64,000 nucleotides of DNA. Origin: Eucommia ulmoides. Its lineage: Eukaryota; Streptophyta; Magnoliopsida; Garryales; Eucommiaceae. The notes beneath the pieces were generated by a model that had not been told where the DNA came from, ran no database searches, and saw nothing but the letters and a program-made list of their open reading frames with translations. Shown piece by piece: positions 1 through 12,056 of this stretch. The stretch lies in the NCBI GenBank assembly GCA_016647705.1, contig CM028333.1, forward strand, positions 7,948,616 to 8,012,615, read 5' to 3'. Within the stretch, counting starts at the first letter, position 1; every line of letters begins with the position of its first letter. The position numbers and the translations under genes were made by a program.

Positions 1-1178
1 ATAGGTATTCGCAGACCAGGTAGGTCTGGCTCTTGGCGAGCTTCTGATTTGGAATTCGAACTTCTTGGTCGATTTTACGCCTATCCGTTGTGCTAGATTT
101 CGCCTTGTTCCCATCATTCTCGCTTTATCTGGGGTAATCTTTGAAAGATCCCTTGCCTTCTCTGGTAAGTTTGACGTCCTCCAATTTTATGTAGGGTTTG
201 ACTTTTTCCATCAACTCTGACATGCTCTAAGGACTCTTCTTGGTTAAAAAGTCTTGAAAACAACCAAGACGTAACCCTGAGGTAAATGCATCAATGATGA
301 GGTTGGTATCACAACCCTCAATGCATGTTAATTCCTTACTGAATCAGCTCATATATTGATGTAGAGTTTCTTCTTTCTCTTGATGCAAGGCGAGCAGAAA
401 ATCAGGACCCTTCATTAACCTTTGACAGGTTATGAAACGGTTAATAAACATGTTTCCAAACTCTTTGAATGATGTGATAGAGTTTGGAGGGAGCGTATGC
501 AACCATTCGAGGGCTGAGCCCTTCAATGTGGTAGCGAAAGCTCTGCAGAGTGTGGAGTTAATTGAATCATAAAGATTCATTACATGCTTGAACTGGAGGA
601 TATGGCCCATAGGATCCATTCTCCCATCATACTTCTCAAACTTTGTGGTATCAAACTTTTCAGCGAACGGGACAACTAAGATATCTAGTGAGAAAGGCAT
701 CTCAGTGCCTTTCACAAGCGTGTCCAGTTAATCTAAAGATTGACCTATTTCTACTTTAGTTCTGATCTATTGATATGAATCAACAGTCTCAGTTCGGTTA
801 TAGATTCTTCTCTCTGGCTGACGGCTTGTATCTTCTTGAGTAGTTTGCTTCTCGTAAGACTGAGGATTAGCATAACCAGGAGACTTTACTTTCTCTCCAA
901 ATTCATGGTTAGCTGCAAGAGATTGCGACCTGCTGCCATCTATTGGCCTTGCCATGTATTTGATTGTCTCAACTATTTCAGCCACATTTGTAGGAAGAGC
1001 ATCAATTTTTGCATCAGTGTTTATCACGGTCAATGGAGGGTCATCTTGAACCCTCCTTGCTGCTTTACTGGAGTTTCTGCATAGGGTGGTGGCGGCAAGT
1101 CGTTGCTTCGAATCATCGTTGTCGCTCTCGTTCGTAACTGTCTCATAGCCGTAACAGAAAGCTTTTGCGTTAGCATTT
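1..1178 (-). pseudogene. gag polyprotein fragment of the Tat-like element
   Basis: The gag reading frame runs on the minus strand from just after the PBS. An N-terminal stretch (about 1178-767) precedes a break by stops at about 716-766. The retrotransposon gag core domain then follows at 715-344, with the landmarks FEKYDGRMDP, LKGSALEWLHTLPPNSI, FGNMFINRF and QEKEETLHQYM. Beyond 344 the translation still looks like gag (CDTNLIIDAFTSGL) down to base 1, but stop codons interrupt it. Gag packages element RNA into cytoplasmic particles. This copy is broken and cut by the window edge. Reading frame 767-1303 extends into the LTR, so its upstream start codon is not meaningful. Confidence 0.75.
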
Positions 1179-1196
1179 CCCACAGATGGTGCCAAA
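1179..1196 (-). other. primer-binding site of the Tat-like element
   Basis: The minus-strand sequence TTTGGCACCATCTGTGGG follows directly after the LTR end ...AACATCA. The position and the TGGCACC core fit a tRNA primer-binding site of the type seen in plant Tat-lineage elements. The tRNA was not identified. Confidence 0.6.
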
Positions 1197-1818
1197 TGAT
1201 GTTGCCAAAAAATCTTTGACATGTGTAACCATTCTATACATGTCAGAAATCTCTTCACCTTCCTCCTGCTACCAGCAAAATCGTCAGTTCTAATAGGGGA
1301 CATCGGTGTGGTGTTAGTAAAAGAACCTTCAGTGTGAGAATAAGTTAATTTGGTATATAGAGAAAATTGTACACAGATTGAATCATGAATATTACCAGTG
1401 ATATCTACCCTTTTATAGGCTCATAGAGTTGTTGCCGTTACTTTGGAGAGATCGCCAACTCATTGATATGTTCTTAACGGCTTGGAAGATAATTAATATT
1501 CCAATGATCTTGGAGAATATCTTTGTAATGGTCCCCATTAATTATGGGCTGTTACAGTCAATTTGGCTCATCTCCGTAAGTGTAGGGGAACCGTTCATGT
1601 TGGGTTGATCTGTTAGTTCCTTGGCCTTTGATATTGTGGGTTTGAATATATCTAAATTTGGGCCTCCTTATGGGGTCGTTAGGCTTGCTCAGAAGACCGC
1701 CGAAACTACCACCCAAGTGGGTCTGTTATGTTTCGGTTAAGATAACCCATTAGGTCTGTTTGTTACGGATCAAAATTCATATCCAATCCAACCCGTTTAA
1801 GGTTCAATACCTATATCA
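1197..1818 (-). repeat. 5' LTR of the Tat-like element
   Basis: On the minus strand it starts TGATATAGG and ends GGCAACATCA, so the ends pair as TGAT...ATCA. A TATA-like CCTATAAAAG lies near 1411-1420 (minus). The end next to the PBS matches the end of the other Tat-like LTR at 23396-23468, including the shared run GGAGGAAGG(T/C)GAAGAGATTT. The outer edge was set by the TGAT start and is less certain than the inner edge. Confidence 0.65.
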
Positions 1819-4205
1819 GTTATGAGTAAGAGTTTTTCCATATCAATGTGTAATATTCAAATCAACCGTGTATCCTAGTATAATCACAACATTAACCGAA
1901 ATATTGAATTCTCAACAAATGTCGACTAAATATTATAAATTGAGAGCAGAAACATTAACATTTTCCCATTTTGGACCACAAAAATATTTAACTTCTCCTT
2001 TTGTTTTTTTGGGCTAATAAAATCTGTTACTAGTGGTCGAGATGCTTTAATTCTCTTGTGAAATAAAAAGGTTAAACCCCAATTGTCAATAATCTCAATT
2101 TAATTTAATTCATATTCAATTTTAAATTTAATATTAATACTTTAATTATATTTTACCTGAATTGAAACCCGAGACGACCTCTGTCATTTTGACAAATACT
2201 GGGGATATTCTTTGTTGATGCCCTTCATTTTGATAAATATTAAAAATATCTCTTGTCATTTTCATAATACCTATTATAATTATTTTCTTTTCAATTTAGT
2301 TACTTAAGACAACCTCCATCATAATTTATTGATAAAAAATCATTTTGCAAACATAATACTATTTGTCGATTATTTCACATTTTTATTTTTTTACTCCCTC
2401 TCTCCCTCTCAGTTTATATTCTTTTACTTATTTTTTTTACTTTTATTCTTTTTTCTTTATTTTATTTGTTTTAATTTTTAATTTTGTTAAAAAATAATAA
2501 AAGTAAGAATTTTAAAAACAAAAAGCAAAAGAAACACAAAAAAAGTAAAAAATAAAAAATAGGATTTGAAAAATAAAAATAAAAATTTTAAAAATAAAAC
2601 GAAAACAAAAAAATATATATATATCTTCTTCTTGGGAAAAAATGAAATTTAGAATTTTCTTTTTGCTTATTTTGTGTTTTTTTTTTTTTAAATAAATTAT
2701 ATAAAAATATACCAAACAAAAACAAAAAATAAGGAAAAAAAAAAAAGACAAGAGAGGGAGAGAAGAAAATAGAAAAAAATAAAAAAATAAAACAATAACA
2801 AAAAAAAAAAGTGATAAGGGGCGTCTGGGAATTTTCATATATACACTCCTTAAATTTGTAGAACAGTTACGCAACAATTTCGCAGAAAAAACATTTTTAA
2901 AAAATCACAATTTTTTTTTTTCTACTGTCTTCGTTGATTCATCATTCATTTATACGTAAAAGATCTCTATTTTGTTGTCTCTAAAATGAGATGTTAATCG
3001 CTTTTTTGGAACCTTGGATAGAAATCCATATTATATTCAACATGGAATGCATTATAAGACGAAAAAATACATTGTTATATTTGTCTATTGGTGTTACATA
3101 TAACATGAACTACTTGCAAAGTAAAGTATATGTCTTTCATGAACCACACAATCATAATATTCGTCTTTTGTTTGGATGTTGAAGATAACATTCGTTTTTT
3201 TTTTTTTTTTGTATAAATCCATGTTATATTCAACATGTTATGTGTTACAAGGCAAAAAAATACATTATTACATTTATGTGTTGGTGTTACATATAACGTG
3301 AACTATTTGTAAATTATGGTATATTCTTCTACGAAACACACAATCATGACCCTCATATTTGATTGAATGTTGAATATAACATTTGTTGATTACGACACTT
3401 TGTATTTGAGAAAATTATTTTTTTGTTAACATTGTTTAATAAGTAAAACTATTAAATTTGGCATATCTTTAGGGGAGAATTTCTTGCTTCTTTCAAAATT
3501 GGGATTAAAAAGTTCAAAAAGTCAAATCATGAAATTAGTTCGTTTAACCACAAATAATTGGTTAATTGATAATTTGGTTCTTTATTTGGATCTGCCTAAT
3601 AATTTACCCTAAATTAATTGACCGTAACTGAAAAAGATTTTGACGATTGGCAACTGAAATTTGGACGACTAGCGATGGATAGTGGCACGATGGATGGTGA
3701 TACAATCCTAATTGAAATATAAATATTTTTATGAATTGTTCGATGTTATTAAAATTAAATATTTATTTCATTTAAATATTTTTTATTAAATTTGTGTAAG
3801 TTTTAAAATTATATAGGAAAAAAAAAAAACATGTCCATTGGAATCTTTTAATTGTGACTGATCTTAGGTATTTTCTGTACCACAAGAAAAAGCAACCATA
3901 AATCTACAATACGTCATACGTGTGGTGTTCATTTTCCTTTTTTTATAATCATGAACTGCCAGCAGCTCGTCATAAAGTTGCAATTTTTTTGGGTATCAAA
4001 ATTCCCCTCAGAAACCCACTACCGTCTTCTTCCTCCACTTACCCCCCCGCTGTTTTTGGCCCAAATTTTGATGGCTTAATTTCTTGATTTCACCAACCTT
4101 TTTTAGGTTTCCCAAATTTCTTGAAGAAGAAACCTCAATCTTCAACTTGATTATGTTATTTTCGAACTGTATAACAATCTCAGAGTGAATCGCGTTCTGT
4201 CTCCG
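1819..4205. other. AT-rich spacer upstream of the ankyrin gene
   Basis: No gene was recognised. The stretch 2380-2830 is low-complexity A/T with pyrimidine and purine tracts, and any open frame there is compositional. A tandem duplication lies at 3002-3385. The last 200 bases should contain the ankyrin gene promoter and 5' UTR, but I see no convincing TATA box close to the start. Confidence 0.6.
3002..3385. repeat. tandem duplication, two diverged units of about 190 bp
   Basis: Units of about 3002-3193 and 3195-3385 share, in order, 'aaatccat', 'ttatattcaacatg', 'aaaaaatacatt', 'ggtgttacatataac', 'gaac', 'cacacaatcat' and a TTG-rich end. Each unit carries GTTACATATAAC, a near-palindrome that resembles the palindromes around the lectin gene (36868 and 39921). 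Confidence 0.75.
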
Positions 4206-7200
4206 ATGCCTCCTACGTACTTCCCTCTCCGGTGGGAGAGCACGGGCGACCAGTGGTGGTACGCGTCCCCCATAGATTGGGCTGCCGCCAACGGCCACTA
4301 CGATCTGGTCAGGGAGCTTCTCCACCTCGACACCAATCTACTCATCAAACTCACTTCTCTCCGGCGAATTCGCCGCCTCGAAACCGTGTGGGACGACGAG
4401 GAGCAGTTCGAAGACGTCGCCAAGTGCCGCTCCCAAATCGCCCGGAAACTCCTCCTCGAATGCGAAAACAGGAGGGGCCCGCAGAAGAACTCCCTCATCA
4501 GAGCCGGCTACGGTGGTTGGCTTCTCTACACCGCTGCCTCCGCCGGAGACGTGGAGTTCGTCAACCAACTGTTGGGAATCGACCCTTTTCTCGTTTTTGG
4601 GGAAGGAGAATACGGCGTCACCGACGTGTTCTATGCAGCCGCCAGGAGCAAGAATCCCGAGGTTTTTAGGCTGCTGCTTGATTTTTCGATTTCGCCGAGG
4701 TTTTGTGAAAGAGGGGCAGAATCGGAGTCGGTTTTCAGGCGGGAGATGATGAATAGGGCGGTTCATGCGGCCGCTAGAGGCGGGAATGTGGTGGTTCTGA
4801 GAGAGCTGCTTAAGGAGTGCTCTGATGTTTTGGGTTACAGAGATGCTCAGGGATCTACTCTATTGCATAGTGCCGCTTGTAGAGGGCAGCTGGAGGTGAG
4901 TTTTCTTATTCCATAATCCATAGTTAAATTAAGATATTAAGAGAGAGAAGCAGATGAACGGTAGGTTGGGAGAATACCCGAGAGATTTACTCTGTTCGAT
5001 TCCCTCCTTTTTGTTTCTCCTATACAAATTTGGTAAACCCGTTTTGTTCCTGAATTTTAGGAGTATTTCTTAAATTCTAAAAAACAAAAATATTGATTCT
5101 TACTACTCACGGAAAACTATGTTACCATCACCACACCAATAACCATACATTAAAAAGTATATATATTACAACCAAATCTGTGTTCATAATTAAAAAAATA
5201 ATAATTTATTTTTATTTCCGTAATCCTCTAGATTTTCATTCCAGTTTAATTATTGGAATAGAAACAGAAAAGCAGAACCAAACGCCTCATTTCTATTAAA
5301 TTTGAAATTACGATTTTATATGTCTTTTGTTAATATTAGTATCATTACTCAAGATTAAAAGTCTTAGGGGTTCTGCCACTTTGCACCTCTGAAGTTTAAC
5401 AATTTTTTTTTTTCACTTTAGTTCTCATAATTTCAATTTGAACACAAACTCCCTAAAATCCGTAATCATCGAACTTCAGTTCAAATGAATAACTCCACTA
5501 TAATTTTGGATGACAAACAGTCAACAATCATACACCAAATTATTTTTAACGAAATTTTGTGGGAATTATAATCATATCCTTTATCCCTTACAAGTTTTAT
5601 ATATAAAAATCTCTCCCCTCTCTCTCTCTATATATAGGAGCGAATGAGTATGAAATTTATCATAAAACACCTAAAAAATAGTTAGGTGCATGTTAGGTGA
5701 CTGTTATTTATCCAATCAAAAATTTAATGGTGATAATAACTTGAACCGCAGTGGGGGGATGAATTATGTGCATACTTGATATGTGGGAGTTAAGCTCAAT
5801 CATATCTCTCCCTTACAAGTTTTATATATAAAAATCTCTCCCCTCTCTCTCTCTCTATATAGGAGCGAATGAGTATGAAATGAGTATGAAATTTATCATA
5901 AAACACCTAAAAAATAGTTAGGTGCTTATTAGGTGGCTGTTATTTATCCAATCAAAAATTTAATGGTGATAATTACTTGAACCGCAGTGGGGGGATGAAT
6001 TATGTGCATACTTGATATGTGGGAGTTAAGCTCTAAATGATGAATTAATTGGATTAATATTGGACACTTGATAATGAAATCTAATAGTGTGAGTTAACCA
6101 AATCACCAAATTGATTCAACAGCAACCCTAAATCTTTGGTAATTTCAAGAACATGATAATTCGTTTAAAAAAAATAAATCTTCATTTTAAGACAATCTTT
6201 TTCTTCATGTAGGTGGTTAAGGATCTGTTGGCATCTTATGACAATATCATAAACTCCAAAGATAATCACGGAAACACAGCATTACACGTGGCGGCTTACA
6301 GGGGTCACTTGTCAATTCTAGACCCTCTAATCTCTGCTTCTCCCTCATTAACATCCTCAACAAACAACAATGGCGAAACTTTTCTCCATATGGCCGTCTC
6401 CAGTTTCCGGCCACCCGGATTCCGACGAGTTGACCGACAAATGGATTTCATGAAACACTTATTAAGTGGAAAAATAGTTAACATCCACGAAATTGTCAAT
6501 CACCGGAACAACGACGGAATAACGGCTCTCCATTTGGCAGTGATTGATAACGTTCAGACCGATCTCGTGGAACTCCTCATGTTGGCGAATTCGATCAATT
6601 TGAACATCCGAGATTCTCATGGAATGACGCCGTTAGATCTCCTCCGTCGAAGGCCGAGATCGGCCTCGTCGGAGGTTCTGATCAGACGGCTGATATCCGC
6701 CGGAGGGATAGCCAATTGTCGAGATCTTATTTCCCGAAACGCCCTTGCCTCGAGCCTGAAACTTCAGGGGATTGGGGGTAGCCCGGGGACGTCTTTTGGA
6801 ATCCCCGATTCGGAAATAGTTACATACACGGTGTTTGATAACGGATCGGAATCCTATTCATATTCTGGGGAATTAAGCCAATCGAACTCGGTTTCAGGCG
6901 CCCTGAGTAGTGCTGCCAGGCGGCTGAAGATTCTCCTCCAATGGCCAAGGAAGAACGAGAAATTTAATAAGGATGACGATTCTTTGGCATCGTCCGAAAT
7001 GTGTAGAGATTCAGAAAATAGTGGAATTCCACTAAGAGATTCAGAAAATGTTGGAATTCCACTAAGGCAGAGATTTTCGATGAGGAATAATCATCCTAGT
7101 CCTTTAACCAAAAAGAAATTTTCGGCAGGACTTATGCATGGGGTTATTCAAGTGACGCCACAGTCCTCGCCTTCTAGTCCTTTCTCTGAATCATCTTCAT

Positions 7201-7367
7201 CATGGGTTTCTCCTAATAAGCCGAAGGGTTTGGACATTGGAAAAAGTATTGCAGGACCTTTGGGGTTACATCGTAGACAAACGTCCTTTAACAAGAGGCT
7301 GATGAACGGGTATTTGTGTTTCGGTTCACAAGGGTTAGCGATCGAAGATTCTATTAGCTGCACATGA
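4206..7367 (+). CDS. plant ankyrin-repeat protein, two exons (4206-4895, 6213-7367)
   Basis: Exon 1 is 690 nt and ends ...CTGGAG before GTGAGT. Exon 2 begins after ...TTCATGTAG and is 1155 nt with a TGA stop. The join keeps frame and gives 614 residues. The ATG at 4206 was chosen because the upstream in-frame codon at 4185 is GTG and the protein then starts MPPTYFPLRWES. About nine ankyrin-type units can be seen, including SPIDWAAANGHYDLVRELL, GWLLYTAASAGDVEFVNQLL, NRAVHAAARGGN, HGNTALHVAAYRGHLSIL, DGITALHLAVI and HGMTPLDLL. One unit (STLLHSAACRGQLEVVKDLL) is split by the intron. The C-terminal 200 residues are serine-rich and end YLCFGSQGLAIEDS. I recognise this as a plant-specific ankyrin subfamily. 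Ankyrin repeats bind proteins; no transmembrane segment or catalytic domain is apparent, and the partner is unknown. Exon 2 carries a 30-bp in-frame tandem duplication. Confidence 0.92.
4896..6212 (+). other. intron of the ankyrin gene
   Basis: It has a GT donor (GGAG|GTGAGT) and an AG acceptor (TTCATGTAG|GTGG). At 1317 bp it has been lengthened by a 230-bp tandem duplication (5572-6035). The rest is AT-rich with no recognised gene. Confidence 0.9.
5572..6035. repeat. tandem duplication inside the ankyrin gene intron
   Basis: Units 5572-5799 and 5800-6035 are nearly identical. Both run from 'tcatat...cccttacaagttt' through a CT microsatellite, 'ataggagcgaatgagtatg', 'gttaggtg' and 'gaaccgcagtggggggatg' to 'gggagttaagctc'. 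The second copy has an extra 11 bp (a repeated 'atgagtatgaa') and a longer CT tract. The high identity implies a recent duplication. Confidence 0.92.
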
Positions 7368-7538
7368 GCTTCAATTTTTGCAATGATTTCGATCTGTGTT
7401 TTCTTTGCAAATTCAACAGTTTTTTTTAGTGGAATTCCACTGTTTTCTTAAATGTACATGTCTGGGAAGCTTTTTCATGTTAATAGTGTATGTTGCCTTG
7501 TGTAATTTCTGAGTCTATAACTACTGTAGTTGCATATG

Positions 7539-7544
7539 AATAAA
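7539..7544 (+). terminator. polyadenylation signal of the ankyrin gene
   Basis: AATAAA lies 172 bp after the stop codon, in a T-rich 3' UTR, with further T-rich sequence downstream. The position suits a plant polyadenylation signal. Confidence 0.55.
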
Positions 7545-8139
7545 TGATTATAATGCTTCTGAATTACAATAACTCTTGGTAATAGAAATTTATATAAATT
7601 AAAGGGACTATATGAAATTTTAATGATTTTAATTGGTTTTTTAGATAAAAGGCTGAAAATGCAAATTTATAAAAATTGAGAGGATCTTGAGTCTCATTGG
7701 TATAAGTGGCTCCGCCACTTATTAAAATTCTGAAGATTTTTCATGCTATGCTAATGTCTTTTTGTGAAGTTTCTCGGTCTATGAGTAACATATTTGCATT
7801 CATTCAATGTCTCTAAATGAGTTAATGGGTGAGACATCCCCTGTCTACATTTACCGTCAAACATGTACAATCAGTTCGTGGAACTTCGGTTGTCCTTTAC
7901 GAAGAACCAAATATAGTTCTTTGTTAGCTCTTGCTGCACAAACCTTCTGGCTTCATGACTTGACAATATTCTGATGAAGCTTCTCCTTTTGCTGCAACCA
8001 AGTTTTCTCTCCTTGATTTTTTGAGCTCCGCTCCTGTCCTTATCTGCCCTGCCTGGCTTGATTTTTCAGTTTTCTTTCCTAGCAACTCATAATCTATAAT
8101 TACTTTTTCATCTTTATTTTGAAGTTCTTCGGAGTGCCA
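7545..8139. other. spacer between the ankyrin gene and a truncated retrotransposon
   Basis: I see no gene. The left limit of the Tat-like element that follows could lie anywhere between here and 8277. Confidence 0.4.
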
Positions 8140-8276
8140 CCAACCTCCCCCTTAGTTTGACTTCCTTCCATCAACCCCATAACTTTCTTTTTCTAAATCT
8201 ATATTTTTCTTCCCATCTGTCTTCTCTGATGAATCTGATGGGTTCTGGTAGTTGTCATCAGAAAACGAAACCTCCT

Positions 8277-9545
8277 CTATTGAGGTTGTTTCCCTACACT
8301 CACTCCTGCTATCCTTGTCAAGATTTCTCCCCTTAGTACATGATGCATGAGTTGGGCATCTAACTTATTTGGCTGCTTGGACATGCCACAGCCACTTGAT
8401 GTATCGTGGCTGGAAGCTAATATTGGAGGAGGTTGGCGATTGACTAATGAAGGCTCTGCAGTAGTGTGATCATCAGCTGCCCACGCAGCATGCTTTGGCT
8501 CTCTGACCACTGCAGGAACAGGTGATTGGAGTGTTGGAACCGTCATGGAGATAATCTTGCGCCTATGAATGCTCAAAGGCTAAGAGTTGTCATCAGATAC
8601 AAAGACCTTCGGGAGAGCATATTGACGTGAAGGGTCGACAGGAGGTTGGGCAACAAGCTGAACTGGTTCGCTGGCCTCTAATGGAACAGAAGGCTCAACA
8701 GCACGGTGAGCTGCCGATCTTGCAGCTGCAGCAGGCTGGGATGACGATTGCCCTATTGGCATAAAAGACTTCTTGACAAGCCTCTTCTTCTTCCTTCCAA
8801 TTTGCAGCTTTGCCAACTCATTGAATTGAGAAACGTCCATTTCTGGTTTGATAAATGGATGATGAGCCAAAATGTTCTAGGATCGCTTTGATGATATCGA
8901 CAACCTTCTTAACTCTCCTTCAACTCTGGCTGTAAGGCCAAAGTTTTTGCAAGCTCTCTCACCTGTATCAGAAATTTCAGAAAAGACATCAAAATTACTG
9001 GTGCAGAGTTCCAAATAGTTGAATTGAAAACAACAAGAAAATTATTTGGGGAATTGAAGCGCCTCGGTACAACAGAAGGTTGCCCCGCTTCTTCAGGAGA
9101 GAATTTTCAATCACCCTCGAAGAAGAGATACCATTGTTGCCAATCTCTCACTTTAACGGGAAGGTCGGTATGGAAAGAAAATTTCTTGGGGGAAGAGTAA
9201 TAATATTTCCCAAGATTAGAAAGGAATTTAAGGTGTCCTCTACTACTGAATGTATATACAAAAAGGGACATTTCATTGCTTGAGCAAGTGCAATGGCTCC
9301 CATGATTTAGTGAAAGTCATTAGGGGTTAACTAGGCAGGGGTTATCTCTAATTAACGAAAAAGGTTACGAAGGAGAGGAGTAAAGGAAAGAGTGAGTTTG
9401 TACTCAAACATCCACAAAAAAAGGCATATTTCATCTTCTTTGGCACCGTAGGGACGTTCGTCTTCAGATTGAACCCTAATCGACACAGATGGAGGGATGC
9501 CATACTGTTCCCTAAATGGCACAATCCATTCCTGTGGAACCTTAC
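8277..9545 (-). pseudogene. antisense ORF of the Tat-like element, 'putative gypsy type transposon' domain
   Basis: On the minus strand, 9530-9310 translates to a block containing VSIRVQSEDERPYGAKEDE and LTLSFTPLLRNLFR, interrupted by a stop, followed by FHXIMGAIALAQAM near 9300. This pattern resembles the PF04195/Transposase_28 family ('putative gypsy type transposon'). Downstream, 8870-8277 stays largely open and encodes a lysine- and proline-rich tail (GRKKKRLVKK, VAQPPVDPSRQYALP). Stops and frame shifts between 9310 and 8880 show it is dead. Tat-lineage elements are known to carry extra ORFs near the 3' LTR, some of them antisense. That fits an antisense gene directly upstream of a plus-oriented PPT and LTR. 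The role of this protein is unknown. Confidence 0.55.
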
Positions 9546-9823
9546 TCGCACCATGATCTCCCTAGCTTTCTGAGAGATTGGATGGTTGAGCTGCCTAGGC
9601 TGTCGTCGTTAGCTCTACAAGTGGATTCGACGATGAACCAGTCTCAGTAGGACTATTCGATTGACTCAACAACATCCTAGGGCAGAGCATGCAATAATTG
9701 AAACAAAGAATACGAAGAAAATCCATGCAATCAAAGGATTTGGGAAAAATGAGAACTTATGCGAAATAGAGGTGATCTTTTGTCTCTCTTCTCTTGAATC
9801 GTCACGAAAGTCAGGAGAGAAAA

Positions 9824-10408
9824 TGATATGGGAAAACTCTCCCACTCTTAACTAACATAGGCGTGGAGTCTTAACAGGTCAAATCGGGTCAGTAACCTGA
9901 CCCGGAATATATAAGACCCAATGTATCGTCTGAGCCGAGCATGACAGGCCCATTTGGGAAAGGACTTCAGTAGTTTATTATACAGAATAAACAGCCTCAT
10001 GAAGAGGCCTATCAATGGACAATTTAAAGCTCACAGTGTTTAAGTCAATGAAAGAACAAGTTAGCCCATGATAACAATCACTCCTATGCATGGTACGTTA
10101 TGAGCCATTAACTGTAACGGCCCACATTAAGTGGAACGCATTACATATATCATCTCTTGGATAGATGGAGAAGATCGTGAGTATCTACCATGCCGTTAGG
10201 AGAATATCTCGTAACTGGTGATCTCACCAATAAAATGCCAGAGGATAATTGAGCCTATATAAAGAGGAATGTATCATTGTTTATTTCTTACGATTCAATC
10301 TGTGCACTAGTCTTCTCCATAACTAGATTAATTTATTTTCACGTTGGAGGTTCTTTGGCTGACATTATATCGGTGTCCCCCCTTAAAACTAAATAATTTT
10401 TGTAGGTT
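9824..10408 (+). repeat. 3' LTR of the Tat-like element, first part
   Basis: It begins TGATATGGG after the purine tract. A TATA-like CCTATATAAAGAGG lies at about 10253-10266, and 'attcaatctgtg' matches the LTR at 1197-1818. It shares 'aactgtaac(g/a)gccca' and other blocks with that LTR. It is cut after 10408 by the CACTA element and continues at 23396. Confidence 0.7.
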
Positions 10409-11306
10409 CACTACAACGAAAATGGCCTATCGAGACTCAAACAAATGTCACGATAGAGGCCCTATTGCGACACTTGGACTTTTTGGGACACTTGAATTGG
10501 TGTCCCGTAAAATGTCGTCTCAATAGGTTATAGGGCACTATATATTGCCTTTTTTGTTTGAACTTGTTAAGACAATAATAAGTGTCCTATAAGATAGTTA
10601 TTAGAACACCATATATTACCTCTATAGATTTTTATATTTTTTAAAATTATATATATTAGGGCACTACAAAGTGTTGTGAAAAACCTCTATTATGATACAA
10701 GAATGTGTTGCAAAATTGTCAAAGAGAACTAACATATAAGGGCACTTTTAGCGTCTCAAAAAGTATCTATTTTTTTTTTTAATAATTTAAAATTATTTAA
10801 AAATATCAAAATACTCTAAATCCAAATAATAAAAACTAAAAATTCTTCACAATTCAAAATACATAAAAAAACACTCAAATTTTTGCATTAAAAAGGGGGA
10901 ATTAAAACGCCCAAAGATACACAAAATTATACCCGTCTTGGGTCACTACTTCCTTTCAATATCTAAGCCACCATTCATAAATAAAAACAAGGTTTAAGTA
11001 AAAAAGTAATATACATACTAAATATGTGTTAAATGTATTTTTTATGCAATACTCTGCCTACTTTCTCGATTGATCCAACATAAAATAAATCAGTCCCGTC
11101 ATTTTCTACAAAATAAATAAATAAATAAATGCAAGATATAAGGCTAAACAAAACAAACACATGCTTTACTTTTTCCGTTTTGGTCCCCAGAAAACTCTCC
11201 AACAGACATTACATTATGTTCTGTCATCAAATTTTAGGAAACAAAAAACAAGTAAATTTTGTGTTCCCAAATTTATATTCCTTATCCAAGTTTTCCGTGA
11301 ATTGAA

Positions 11307-11353
<47 letters not shown>

Positions 11354-12056
11354 ACAAAACAAAACAAACAAACAAACATCAATGAGATGTCATTCTAGAA
11401 CAGATACAATTAACATAAACCACCTAAATGATCAGTTTAAACAAGTTTTCAATAGCACACACACATATATACATATCAAAACAAATAAGTGTTTCAAAAA
11501 CTATAAAAGGCGCACACACACACACATGCCAAAAAAAAAAAAACAATTGTAAGAATAAAGATGAAAAACAAAGCTCAGATTCTTCAAGTTAAGAAGTAGA
11601 ACACATTTATGTAATTAAACAAGCAAGAAAGGCAAAATTTGATTACAACAAAGATATATGAATGGAGGGTAAATCTCATTTCGCACCCCTAAAGTTATAA
11701 TATAATTGGATTACTTCATTTGCTTCTCTAATCTTTTCCATTTTGTAAAGTAATATAAAAACAGTACATGGATAGCTCAAACACAAAACCTGGAACAGCG
11801 ATGCAAAAATAGACCTAGAATGGCTTGAAACTAAATCTGGACAACACAAAAACAATGAGCAAAACAATTTAAAAAACAAAACTACAACCCATGTTATTTA
11901 TCACTTTTCTTTTTTTCTTTAAAGAAGAATACCAATTATCAAAGAAATCACCTGGGAACGCGAAATCTATTTCCAAAATGCGAATTGGAGATTATCCTCC
12001 GCGAAATTAAGAAACCGTTTAAGATTTTTAAATTTTATAAAAAACAAAATCAAAAC

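Larger units (their letters stand above)
1..1818 (-). mobile_element. Tat-like Ty3/gypsy retrotransposon, 5' portion, cut by the window edge
   Basis: This is the 5' end of an LTR retrotransposon read on the minus strand: LTR at 1197-1818, primer-binding site at 1179-1196, then gag running off the left edge. The PBS-type sequence TTTGGCACCATCTGTGGG resembles the TGGCGCCGTCTGTGGG type that I associate with the Tat/Ogre branch, which is where I place it. The 5 bp outside the LTR (1819-1823, gttat) should be one target-site copy, but its partner is outside the window. A related LTR occurs at 9824-23468 in the opposite orientation. Confidence 0.75.

Noticed and set aside
2512..2877. 121-codon open frame on the minus strand
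   Set aside because: It is a phenylalanine/isoleucine-rich translation of an A/T-rich low-complexity tract.
4298..4766. Open frames on both strands over the ankyrin exon 1
   Set aside because: Shadow frames of a GC-rich coding exon, with no domain of their own.
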